This document shows, piece after piece, positions 44,392-55,400 of a stretch of DNA of 64,000 bases. The DNA lies in the NCBI RefSeq assembly GCF_022568815.1, contig NZ_JAKZHX010000010.1, positions 186,001 to 250,000 on the forward strand, written 5' to 3'. The notes beneath the pieces are model-generated. The model ran no database searches and had not been told where the DNA came from. It was given only the letters and a program-made list of their open reading frames with translations. Every line of letters begins with the position of its first letter. Position 1 is the first letter of the stretch. The DNA comes from Undibacterium paludis (GTDB taxonomy: Bacteria > Pseudomonadota > Gammaproteobacteria > Burkholderiales > Burkholderiaceae_D). Made by a program: the position numbers and the translations under genes.

Positions 44392-47300
44392 TTACAAACC
44401 CAGCATGGGCATGAGCATCTGCCTGCCCAGGCCATGCAGCCTTTCGACTTCTTTCAGTTCCTGGTTAAGCGCCGCCACCACGGCAGACACTCTCGGTGTT
44501 TCCATGATGGACATATGGTCACCCTGGATATCCCTGAGCCTGACAAAGCACAGCTTGTCCCAGCCCAGGTGGCTGTCTTCCGATTTGTAATGCACTGCGG
44601 CCTCTCGTATGGCATCAGGCAATGCCTGGGTCGCCTTCATCAGCAAGGTACGGCGTGGCAAGGGGCCTGCGGCGTAACGACCGATGACGGTGACATTTTT
44701 TTCAAAGACTTTGAACAATCTGGCGATTTCTTTTTCATCCGCATGCGGTGGTACAAAGTCCGCTTCCCTCGCCAGTTCCAGCAAGCCTTGCAGGGCCTGT
44801 TCAAACGGCAGGCCGGACAGGTCCGGGCAGACAAGGTCAGCCTTGTGGGCGATCAGGCGCGAGATCGAGCGCAGCAAGCGGTCGCGTGGCGGCGCGCTTT
44901 CTGCCAGCGGTGCGACCTGGCTGTCTATCAGGCATAAAAAGGCGATTTCATAGCCGCGCGCCAGCGCCTGCCTGGCCATTTCATACGCGATAATGCCACC
45001 CGATGACCAGCCTGCCAGCAGGTAACGCTGGTCCTTCACCAGCGCTTGTATCTTGTCCAGGTAAAGCGTCGCCAGTTCTTCCACGCTTTGATAATGTGCC
45101 TCGCCCACCAGGCCAGGGTCTTGCAATGCAATCACCGGACGCTCTGTCGTCAGGCCGCTGGCCAGGTCGCGATAACACAGAACGCTGCCACCGGTAGGAT
45201 GCACCAGAACGATAGGCGAATGCGCGGCATTGCCAGTACGTATCGGTATCAGCACGGGGTCAAGCAGCAGGGATTCGTTACGCAGCAATTCAGCCTGTGC
45301 TGCTATGGTGGGGGCAGAAAAAAGCGAGGTCAGCGGTAATCTGTGGGCAAACTCTTTTTCTATTTCTGCCATCAGGCGCACCGCCAGCAGGGAGTGCCCG
45401 CCCAGGTCAAAGAAGTTGCTATTGACGCCGACCTGTGCCACATGCAGCACGCTTTCCCAGATACGTTCAAGCCGCATTTCCAATGTGTCGCGCGGCGCCT
45501 GCGACACAGTCGTATGGACAGGCCTCAGCTTGAGCAGCGCCCGGTTATCGACCTTGCCGTTAGGCATATACGGGAAGCTGTCGATGACAATCAGCCAGTT
45601 GGGCAACATGTAGTCAGGCAGAGCTGCGGCCAGGCGCTGCCTGAGTTCGGCAACATCCAGCGCCAACCCTGGTTTGAGCGTATAAAAGCACAGCAACTGG
45701 TCGATATTGGCGGCGTCCCTGTCGACCACCACGGCGGCTGCGGCAATTTCTGGCTGGGTGTTAACCAGGTTTTCAATCTCGCCCAGCTCTATGCGGTAGC
45801 CACGCAACTTGACCTGTCTGTCGACACGGCCAAAACAATCAAGCCTGCCGTCAGCACGCCAGGCGGCCAGATCGCCACTGCGGTACATGCGTTCAGCCGA
45901 ACCATCATCATGCACAGCAAAGGGATCAGTGACAAAGCGTTCCGCCGTCAGGGCCTCGCGCTGGTAATAGCCCTGTGCCAGACTGGCACCTGCCACATAC
46001 AATTCCCCACGTACACCGATGGGCTGGATTTGCTGCCAGGCATCGAGTACATAAATGCGTGTATTGTCTATCGGTCTGCCTATGGCGACCACGTCATCAT
46101 CGGCACAGACACGCTCAAACACCACCTGTACCGTGGCCTCGGTCGGGCCATACAGGTTGATGCATTCTGCCCCCATCGGCAAGACTGCCAGCGCCTGCCG
46201 CGCCAGGTCAGCATCAAGCACTTCACCGCCGCAGCACAAGCGGCGCAAGCGCGTACAGTTGGCCAGCTCAGACCGGGCCACCAGCATGCGCAACATGCTG
46301 GGCACCAGTTGCAGCACCGTGATATCAAAATCCGCCAGGGTCTGCACCATGGCTTCGGGATCTCTTTCCACACCGGGAGCAGCCAGCACCAGTCTTGCAC
46401 CAGCCATCAGCGGCGCAAACACCTCCCAGACAGAAGCATCAAAACTGATGGCGGTCTTTTGCAGGACGGCGTCATCTTCATGCAAAGGCAGGTCCCTGAG
46501 CATCCAGCGCATATGATTGGCCAGCGCGCCGTGACTGACAGCTACAGCCTTGGGCTGGCCGGTCGAGCCTGAGGTATAGATCAGGTAGGCCAGGTCATCA
46601 CGCTGCAATTCCGGCAGGCTGGTCTGCTGCAGCGTGAAGACCCAATCACCTGTTGCGGGTACATCATCGACAACAAGCAGACGGATTTTGTCGAGCAGCC
46701 CGGCAAATGCCGTCTGTTCGCGCAATTGCCCAGCTATTGCTGAAGTCGTCATCAGCAGGCCGGCGCCACTGTCTGCCAGCATGAAGGCAATACGCTCTTG
46801 CGGATAAGCCGTGTCAAGCGGCAGATAAGCCGAGCCGGCAAGCTGTATCGCAAGCAGGCTGGCGATCATGTCCACGCTGCGGTCAAGCAGGACGGCGACG
46901 ATGCGGCCGGGCGCACCGCTGGTCTTTTGTGCTGACTGCACCTGGGCAGTCAGTGTCTGCAGGCGCATGGCGAATGCCTGGGCATCCCACTGCCGGTCCG
47001 CATCGGTGATGCAGACTTGATCAGGATGTTGTTGCAAGCGCAGCAGTATGTCCTGCACCGGCGCCCGCCAGTGTTCAGGCTCTGCCACGGCTTGTCCGGC
47101 AAACCCATGTAATATCTGCTGCCTTTCATGCGGCCCGAGTATGGACAGCCGGTCAATCTGCTGCCCAGGTGTTTGCACGATCGCAGCCAGCAGGATCAGT
47201 AACTCCTCTTCCAAATTCTGCATGCCGGCCGGGTCGCAAGCCGCCATATCGTAATCAAAGTACAGCTCCAGCTTTTGCTCTTCATCACAAAAAGCGGAGA

Positions 47301-48375
47301 GAACGATCAGCTTACGGTCAGTCCAGGCAAATGGCGCATCGACTGTCAGGCAGTCCATGTTGCGCTTCATTTCCAGCCAGCTGAATCCGGCAGCCAGGCC
47401 ATGTTTGCTATCCAGTGGGGCAATATAGTCTTGCAGGGCCGAGACTTCTTCGATATGTGCGCTGAGGGTTTTCAGCAAATCCATGAACCCTGCCTGTGGC
47501 TGCATTACGACGTTGAAAGGGATGAAGCGTGCCAATGGCCCCATTGCATGCAACATTTCGTCATAGGCACGGCCAGATGCCCGCCATGCTACCGTCGGTG
47601 TCTCGGCATTGAGTCTGTACAAGAGTACGGACCAGGCAAAATAAAGCAGATGCGGCAGCGACAGGTCCTGTGTTGCAGCCAGGGCATGCAGGCCGTTGGC
47701 AAGTGCATCGGGCAAATGCAATTGCTGGCGTTTGATGTAGCTGGTCATATAGCCACCCGCCTGTCCCTGTTTGTGCGCATGCTTGCGCAAAAAAGGCCAG
47801 TCCGGCATCTTGCCCGTCTGTTGCAGGCTGTTGCCTTCTGCCCATACGGGCAATTGCACTTCCTGGGTTTCTGCCAGCATATCGTGCTGCCATTGTGCCA
47901 GGCTGGTGAAAGGCAGGTCTTCTTCCATTACTTCTGTATCTGACGACGGTTTGGTCAGGTATTCGGCAACTTCTTCGAGCAGCAATAACAGGGTCTGCGC
48001 GTCGCCACAAAGCGCCGACAGACCCAGCCGGTAATGATCGGTATTGAGTTTTTGCAGGCAAAGTTGCAGGTCTTCACGAATGGCTGTCAATTGCGGTGCC
48101 GTCGCCACCAGCTCAACGCCACTATCTCTTGCAGCCTGAACGGGCAATTGCATGCCAGGTAACATGCCAAATTCCATACGCAGTGTTTCATGACGGGCCA
48201 TGACCTTTGCTAAGGCCCGGCACAGGGCGTCTTCAGCTATACCAGCCGTACGAAAGTCGACACTGACCAGGTAAGTCAGCAGACCGTCACTTTGCGCCAG
48301 TTGCCACAGTCTTTGCTGGCCTGGCGACAAGGCAAAACCACTTTGTAATGTGCTGCTCAATTTACCTGTCCTCAT
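44392..48375 (-). CDS. NRPS with degenerate C domain, A-PCP-TE, terminal module
   Basis: This 1327-residue protein starts with a condensation-like region (about 10-430) in which the HHxxxDG site is replaced by ALCGDAQTLLLLL (about residue 122), so it is probably not catalytic. An A domain (about 450-930, YTSGSTGQPK near 603), PCP (GGHSLLAV near 993) and type I thioesterase (about 1055-1315, nucleophile GWSSGG near 1123) follow. The A code by eye is DAWQCGLVQ, nearest to a glutamine code. The thioesterase releases the finished chain by hydrolysis or cyclisation. The C domain at the end of the C-A-PCP-C synthetase supplies the missing condensation activity. The start shares one base with the dioxygenase stop. 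Confidence 0.88.
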   Translation of the reverse strand: MRTGKLSSTLQSGFALSPGQQRLWQLAQSDGLLTYLVSVDFRTAGIAEDALCRALAKVMARHETLRMEFGMLPGMQLPVQAARDSGVELVATAPQLTAIREDLQLCLQKLNTDHYRLGLSALCGDAQTLLLLLEEVAEYLTKPSSDTEVMEEDLPFTSLAQWQHDMLAETQEVQLPVWAEGNSLQQTGKMPDWPFLRKHAHKQGQAGGYMTSYIKRQQLHLPDALANGLHALAATQDLSLPHLLYFAWSVLLYRLNAETPTVAWRASGRAYDEMLHAMGPLARFIPFNVVMQPQAGFMDLLKTLSAHIEEVSALQDYIAPLDSKHGLAAGFSWLEMKRNMDCLTVDAPFAWTDRKLIVLSAFCDEEQKLELYFDYDMAACDPAGMQNLEEELLILLAAIVQTPGQQIDRLSILGPHERQQILHGFAGQAVAEPEHWRAPVQDILLRLQQHPDQVCITDADRQWDAQAFAMRLQTLTAQVQSAQKTSGAPGRIVAVLLDRSVDMIASLLAIQLAGSAYLPLDTAYPQERIAFMLADSGAGLLMTTSAIAGQLREQTAFAGLLDKIRLLVVDDVPATGDWVFTLQQTSLPELQRDDLAYLIYTSGSTGQPKAVAVSHGALANHMRWMLRDLPLHEDDAVLQKTAISFDASVWEVFAPLMAGARLVLAAPGVERDPEAMVQTLADFDITVLQLVPSMLRMLVARSELANCTRLRRLCCGGEVLDADLARQALAVLPMGAECINLYGPTEATVQVVFERVCADDDVVAIGRPIDNTRIYVLDAWQQIQPIGVRGELYVAGASLAQGYYQREALTAERFVTDPFAVHDDGSAERMYRSGDLAAWRADGRLDCFGRVDRQVKLRGYRIELGEIENLVNTQPEIAAAAVVVDRDAANIDQLLCFYTLKPGLALDVAELRQRLAAALPDYMLPNWLIVIDSFPYMPNGKVDNRALLKLRPVHTTVSQAPRDTLEMRLERIWESVLHVAQVGVNSNFFDLGGHSLLAVRLMAEIEKEFAHRLPLTSLFSAPTIAAQAELLRNESLLLDPVLIPIRTGNAAHSPIVLVHPTGGSVLCYRDLASGLTTERPVIALQDPGLVGEAHYQSVEELATLYLDKIQALVKDQRYLLAGWSSGGIIAYEMARQALARGYEIAFLCLIDSQVAPLAESAPPRDRLLRSISRLIAHKADLVCPDLSGLPFEQALQGLLELAREADFVPPHADEKEIARLFKVFEKNVTVIGRYAAGPLPRRTLLMKATQALPDAIREAAVHYKSEDSHLGWDKLCFVRLRDIQGDHMSIMETPRVSAVVAALNQELKEVERLHGLGRQMLMPMLGL

Positions 48376-49451
48376 TAATCAAGTGAGCCGGGAGCGACAC
48401 TGGCCGGGCGTACCTCATCCCCCATGGCCGTCAGTATCTTGCGTTCACCGGTAAAGCGGGAACGGCCATGAGCCACCAGCATGTTGTCAAGCAGCAGGAG
48501 GTCACCAGGCTGCCAGCGAAATTTTACTGTCTCGGCATCATAGGCGACACGCAGGTGGGCAGCGACCTCATCAGGTATCAGGCTGCCATCCCCATAGAAA
48601 GTGTTGTAGGGCAGATTGTCCACACCGAGGTCGCCAGTCAGGGACCGGCGTATTTCATCCGTCATGCTGGACGGGTGCCAGAAGGCGATATGGTTGAACC
48701 ACAGCTCTTCCCTGGTGTGCGGATGACAGCGTATGGCTGAGCGGACCTGTGTCGTACGCAGCCTGTCGCCCTCCATCCAGGTCCATTGCGTATCTGATTT
48801 TTGCATGTAGGCTTCGGCCTCTTCACGCGTGTCAACGGCCAATGAATGTTGCCAGGACGGGCCTATGCCAGAGCCAAAATTACGCACCAGCATCCAACCC
48901 AGCTTGCGGAATTTTTCCTTGACATCATGATCGATGCGGGCCAGTACACGGCGCACATCGGCAATCGGTGTTTCACCCTCGGTTTCTGCCGCCACGTCAC
49001 AAAAGAAGGCAATGCGGCCTGGCCATTGCCTGACGTAAGACAATTCATTGTGCAGGGCGATCACATGCTCTGACGGGAAGACGGTTGAGGTATACACATG
49101 GCCGTCTATCTGCTTGCGCGGTGTGGCTTTTTCTATGTAGTTCATCATCTGCACACCGACAGCCGCCAATGCAGCCTGGAAATCCTGTACGGTACGCAAC
49201 TCAAAATCACGGAATAGCAGGCCCCCATATTGCAGCAAGTCTTGTTGCAGCTGTGTCTTGTTATCTCTGATCCAGCCCAGCAGGTCCACGCCCCTGGCCT
49301 GCGGCCTGATCACCAGGGGCAAACCTGATGCACTGTCAAACACCTGCTTATCGACCAGGCTGGCGTCTGACAGGCGCACGGCCGGGCGCAGGTTCAGGCC
49401 GGGCCTTGGTACGGCTGGCCTGGGCATGGCTGATTTAGGGGCAGTGCTCAT
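48375..49451 (-). CDS. TauD/SyrP-like Fe(II)/2-oxoglutarate dioxygenase
   Basis: This 358-residue protein has the TauD fold order. The iron ligands are seen in ALHNELSYV (His-x-Glu, about residues 131-139) and the distal His of NMLVAHGRSRF (about 322-332), whose Arg binds 2-oxoglutarate. SyrP and related members hydroxylate the beta-carbon of an amino acid held on an NRPS carrier domain. The gene overlaps the PKS-NRPS stop by ATGA and the next NRPS start by one base, so it is made in step with them. It probably beta-hydroxylates one of the three residues; which one is not clear. About 35 Pro-rich N-terminal residues precede the fold. Confidence 0.88.
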   Translation of the reverse strand: MSTAPKSAMPRPAVPRPGLNLRPAVRLSDASLVDKQVFDSASGLPLVIRPQARGVDLLGWIRDNKTQLQQDLLQYGGLLFRDFELRTVQDFQAALAAVGVQMMNYIEKATPRKQIDGHVYTSTVFPSEHVIALHNELSYVRQWPGRIAFFCDVAAETEGETPIADVRRVLARIDHDVKEKFRKLGWMLVRNFGSGIGPSWQHSLAVDTREEAEAYMQKSDTQWTWMEGDRLRTTQVRSAIRCHPHTREELWFNHIAFWHPSSMTDEIRRSLTGDLGVDNLPYNTFYGDGSLIPDEVAAHLRVAYDAETVKFRWQPGDLLLLDNMLVAHGRSRFTGERKILTAMGDEVRPASVAPGSLD

Positions 49452-52400
49452 AGCATTTCTTCCTTCCCGTATTCGGCTTCTTCAAGCTTGCTGTCTGTCA
49501 GCATGGTCAGTATGTGCGTCCGCATTTTCTGCGTCAGGCTTGTCATTTCCTGTTCGGTATAACGACGTCCGTCGTATTGCCACAGCAGGTTCAACTGGCC
49601 TTCAATGATGAAGGCCTCTACTGCGATCTTGTGCAAGCGCGGCAGACTCAGGGCACGTTCTGGCCCGCGGTCACCACGTTCTGGCGACCACGACAACAGG
49701 CTGAATGCATCAGCAGGCGGTGGCCTGATCTGCCCCATGTAATTGAGGCTGATCTCCGGCATCTGGCCCTGCGCCAGGCTGGCGCGTACCTGCTCTGGCC
49801 CCAGATAGCGCAACAGTCCATAGCCCATGCCATGTGCGGGAATGTCGCGACGCTGTGCGGCAATCGCCTGCGCTGCATCAGGGTGCGCGATATCGCTCAG
49901 ATCAAACCAGGCCGGATAGCGGCTGGTGAACCAGCCTACGGTCCTGCTGGCATCGAGCTCACCCTGTTCAGGCTGCCTGCCATGCCCTTCCAGCTCGACA
50001 TAGACGACGGCCTCGCCAGTCCAGTCTGCCAGGGTTAACGTCAGGGCAGCGATCAGCATGTCTTCGGCAGTGGCTGTCTCACTAGTCTGCGCAAAACGCT
50101 GGCTGGCGGCGGCATCAAGCCTGACAATAACTTGTGCTTCATTCCCAATCGTGGCAGCAGTCTGTACTGAAGCAGACACCGGTAATTCGGGCGGCGGGAT
50201 GGAGGTGCAGACTTCCCAGTATTCTGCCTCGCCCTGCAGGGCGTCCTGTCTGGCCTGACGTTGCAGGTGATCAGCCCAGGCCTGTACTGATGCGGTCTTT
50301 GCCGGCAACCCTGGTGTACGGCCTGCCTGCAATGCCAGCAGGCAGTTACGTAAATCTTCCAGCAAAATGTGCATACTGATACCGTCACAGACCAGATGGT
50401 GGACGACCAGCAGCAGGTGAGCGGGCTGGTCAGCCTGGGCAGCAGTCCAGTTCGCTGCCAGCAGCCTGCCTTGCGCAGGGTCCAGCGAAGCCTGCAGGCT
50501 GGCGTGATCCAGTCCCGTTTGCAATATGATCTTGCCCGACGCATCAATGAAGTCTGCGGAACAAGCATCATCAGCACTGGTAAAGCGCAAACGCAAGGCA
50601 TCATGCTGTGCCAGCAAAGCCTGCAATGCTTGTTCCAGGATATCGGCATTGACCCAAGCAGCCATTTCCAGCAGTACCGACAGATTGTAATGCGCGGGCA
50701 AACCCTGCATCATTTCATGCAACCTGATCTGCGCAGGTAGCAGCGGGCATGCGCCTTGCGGCCTGACTGTTGAGCCACTTACCAAACCGACCGGTGTCAG
50801 TTTTCTGGCAAAATCCGCCAGCACAGGTGAAGAGAACAAATCCACTGCCCTTGCTGCCCAGCCAGCCTGACGCAGGCGAGCCATCATTTGTATCGCCAGG
50901 ATGGAGTCACCGCCCGCCTGGAAAAAGTCAGCCTGCGTACCGAGTCTGTCGTTTTGCAGCAGTGCACGCCAGATACTCAGCACCAGTGCTTCGTTGGCAT
51001 TTGCGACTTCACCTGCATCGTCGCTTGCTTCGTCATCGGGCAATACCGGCAGGGCTGCACGGTCCAGTTTGCCGTTGGCGGTATATGGCAGAGCCGCAAT
51101 GTCCAGCACGGCCCTGGGCAACATGTAGTCGGGCAAATACCGGCGCAAATTATTCAGCAGACTGTCTGTATCAAGCGCTTTATTTTTGTCCGCAGCAACG
51201 ACATAAGCGAGCAGGCAGGGGCGTGCAGAACTGCCCGGTTTATGTAGTAACACGGTTGCTGCGGCGATATTATCCTGCGCCATCAGGGCGGCAATGATTT
51301 CTGCCGGTTCTATGCGGTAGCCACGTATTTTCAGTTGTTCGTCCTTGCGCCCCAGTATCTGTATGCGGCCATCCGCATGCATGACGGCCAGGTCGCCGGT
51401 ACGGTACAGGCGCTCTATTCCATCACCCGTTTCCTTGATGATGAAAGGGCTGGCGGCCTCGCTGGTCATGCCCGCATAGCCCAGTGCCAGACCAGGGCCG
51501 CCCAGGTAAATCTCTCCGGTTTCACCGGGCGCGCAGGCATGCCCTGCCGCATCGAGGATATGTATGCGGTTATTACCGATGGGCTGGCTGAAGCGCATGC
51601 CGGACAGATCGCCCTGCCATTCCCCCACCATGACACCGATAGTTGCTTCAGTAGGGCCAAAATGGTTAAAGATACGGCAATGCGCCTGACTGGCTTTCAG
51701 TTTTTGCAAAAGCTGCGGGCTGGCAGTTTCACCACCGAGTATCAGATGCGTGCGCGGCAATGTCTGCTGGTATGCCTGTGCACTGAGCAGGGCTTCAAGA
51801 TGGGATGGAACGATCTTCAATACATCGACCGGCGCCTGCTGCATCAGTGCGGCATAGGCATCAGCATCACGCGCCAGTTCATGGCTGACGATGGTCAGGC
51901 AGCCGCCGTGAAACAAGGCTGGCAGCACCACTGTCAGGCCCAGATCAGCGGCAAAGGTCGATACCACACCGTAACGCAGCCCCTTTTGCAAATCGAAGGC
52001 GGCGATGATGCCATCCAGATAATGCTGGACAGCCCGGTGCGGTACGGCCACCCGCTTGGGCTTGCCGGTCGAGCCGGAAGTAAACAACTGGTAGACGCAA
52101 TCTTCATGATGCAAAGCTGGCAGCGGCATGGCCGGACTGCCATCACCCGGAGCTGGCCTGATTGGTATTTGCAGGCAGACAATGTCCATGTCTTCAATTG
52201 CCTTGCGCAATTCCAGATGCAGTTCCTCACCTGCTGCCCCGTCCCGCATCAGCACACAGCAAGGCTGCGCCTGCCTGATCAATTCCAGCAAGCGGCCCTG
52301 CGGCAAGCTGTGGTCCAGCGGCAGATAGGCTTTGCCGCTCTTCCAGGCGGCCAGCATGGCGGCGGGGATGGCAAGACTGCATTCCAGCAACAGGCAGACT

Positions 52401-55400
52401 GGCCCTGCAGACTGGCAGCCCCTTGTTTTATCAAGGATATGCTGTGCAAGCTGGTCCGACCATATGTCTAGCTGACGGCGCGTCAGGCTGTCTGTTGCAT
52501 CCAGTCTGACAGCGACAGACTGAGCATCCTCAGCAACAGCCTGCCTGAAGCGGCTCAACAGGTCGGGCGTGCTCAAAGGCGTCTGTACCGGCAACCAATG
52601 ATCGATGAGGCCATGGCGTTCATCACAGGGCTGGTCAGCACCGGCCATACGGCTCAGCATGGCGACAAAGCTGTCCAGCAGGTCTTGCATGGACTGCGCA
52701 TCAAACAACGCCGTATCAAAATCAAACTCCATGCGCGCACCGTCATGCCAGTCGATGATGTTGCAGGCAATATCAAAACGGGCATGGCTGACTGGCAAGC
52801 TGTAGGTCTGTACTGTCAGGCCCGGCAAATCCGGCAGCATCGTCAGCCTGTCGACATTGAAAGTGATATTGACCAGCGGCGGCCTGGCCGGGTCGCGAGC
52901 TATGCCCAGGTCATCCACCAGTTGCGACAGTGGATAATTGGCATGGCTGATGGCATCAAGAAACTCCTGCTTCACTTGCGCCAGCACCTCACCGGTATGC
53001 GCCCGCGCCGGAATGGACAGGCGCAGAGGCAGCAGGTGGGCACAGTACCCTGGCGTATGCGCGAGGGCTTCATCGCGGCCAGAGTATGGCACGCCTATCA
53101 CCATGTCCTGCCCTGCTCCGGCACGGCGCAGGCTGGCGGCGAAGGCGGCAATCAGGGCCATGGTCGATGACATGCCAAGACGGTTTGCTTTTTGTTCAAG
53201 CAAGCGCAAGCACTTTGCATCAAGCGCATGAACCAGGCGTTGCCCTGCAAAACTGCGCATGCCTGGCCTGGCATGCGCAAATGGCAGTTCTATGCCTGCT
53301 GGTGCATCCTTGAGTTTTTGCAGCCAGTAGTGCTTATGCGTCTGCTCTGCCGGCGTAGAACCCGCCTCAGCCATACGTTGCGCCAGCAAATCATAGTCTG
53401 GCATGGCAGATAAAGATTCGCCTCTCAGCAAAGCGGCAAATTCTTCAAACAGCATCTGCAGCGATTGCCCGTCCAGGAAGACATGATGAACAGCGAGCAG
53501 CAATACGGCATGATCCTCCGCCAGTTCAAACAGGTCCAAACGGAATGCGCCAGGCATTGTCAGGTCAAAGGATTCACCCACACTGCGCTGCAAGGCCGCA
53601 TCCAGTTCGCTGGCCTTCACCTGACGTCTGCGCAGATGCACCGGTACATGGACGGCTATCTTTTGCACACCTGCTTCCAGGTCTATCGAAGCACGCAGGG
53701 CATCATGTCTTTGTACCAGCTGGCTAAAAGCAGTGCTGATCTCCTGCGGATTGACCTTGCCCCGCAAATCCAGCGCCACACTTAGCACATAGGCAGCAGA
53801 GCCTTGTTCCGACAAGGCTGCCAGGGTGGCCAGTTGCCGTTGCGCCTTCGATAGCGGCAACCGTTTTTCCACATTTGCCCTGCTGACAGATGTAATAAAG
53901 CCAGCCTGCTTCAGCGCGTCGACACTCTCCCTGACCCGTTCCACGATGGCCGCCATATCGTCATCGGTGTGTGCAGTCGACAGGAAGAGGTTACGTCCTT
54001 CCCAGACATACAGACCACGATACAGCAACTGATAAAAGAAAGGATCAAGGTTTTCGCTGAACACAAAGCGGAATAGCGAACCAAAGTTTTTCATCTGCAC
54101 AGGCGCACCGGCAGCGCGGAATACCTGGTCCAGTTCTGCGGTCAGCCTTGCCGTGTTGTCATTGAGCTTTTGGTAGACGGCCAGACCGCCACGTTTGATC
54201 TCACTCAGCACCGCATGGGCAGCAGCCATCACCAGCGGGTGTTTATTAAAGGTACCGGCAAAGAAAGTTGTATCTGCCGCCGGGAAGGAGGCGTCCCCGT
54301 ACTGCCATTGGCCGCCGTCTATACCTGCCATAATGTCGGCACGGCCGGCAATCACACCTATAGGCAAACCGCCACCGACGATCTTGCCGTAAGTGACGAT
54401 ATCAGCCTGCACATCGAAATGCGCCTGTGCCCCGCCAGGGTGGATGCGAAAACCAACCAGCACTTCATCAAAAATCAGCAGGCTGCCTGCCGCGCGCGTC
54501 ATGGTTCGCAGCTTGTGTAAAAAATCCTGAGGTTGCAGGCCAGGGTTGCGGCTTTGCACAGGCTCGACCAGGACAGCGGCAAATTCATGCAGGCGGCCAC
54601 GCAATTGTTCCAGCGATGTGACTGAACCGTATTCAAAGAAAGCCAGATCAGCCACCATGCCAGACGTGATACCGGCGACGCGCGGTATGGCGGCAAAAGG
54701 GTCGTCATTGACTTCACCGAGTACACCGTCAAAGTGGCCGTGATAGCTGTCACGGAAAATCGCGACCTTGTTGCGGCCGGTAAACGTCCTGGCCAGGCGC
54801 AGCGACGTCATGATGGCTTCGGTGCCTGAACTGCAAAAGGCCACGCGTTCCACCCCGGTCAATTCGCTGATCAGTTCCGCCACTTCGCCAGCCATGTCCG
54901 ATTGCGGGCCTATGCGTATGCCGCGCGACAGGCTTTCTGCCATGGCTGCCGTCAGGAATTCCGGCTCATGACCGAACAGCTGCACGCCAAAACCCATGGA
55001 AATATCGATATATTCATTACCATCAATATCCCAGATCCTGGAACCTGCGGCACGCTGACCAACGATGGGATAAAGCATTTCCTTGATGGAAAAACGGAAA
55101 CCGGCAGACGCCCGGCTATCGGCCAGCACATGCCGGTATTGCTGCGCCTGCTGTTTCGATCTGGCCGTCCTGCTGCAATACATACTGCTGAACTGCTCCA
55201 GATGCAAACGCTGTTGCTCCGTCAGGTTAGCGCCAGGAGCAGCATTGTTCTTGGGTCGGACAATGGCGGATGATGTAGCAGGCAATACGGCAGACTTTGT
55301 CGTCTGCTCCGTTGGTTTCTGCCCATCCGCTATCACTTCTGTCAGCGCCGGCTGTCTTTCATGCAGATATGCAGCTACCGCTTCTATCGTCGACAGGTTT

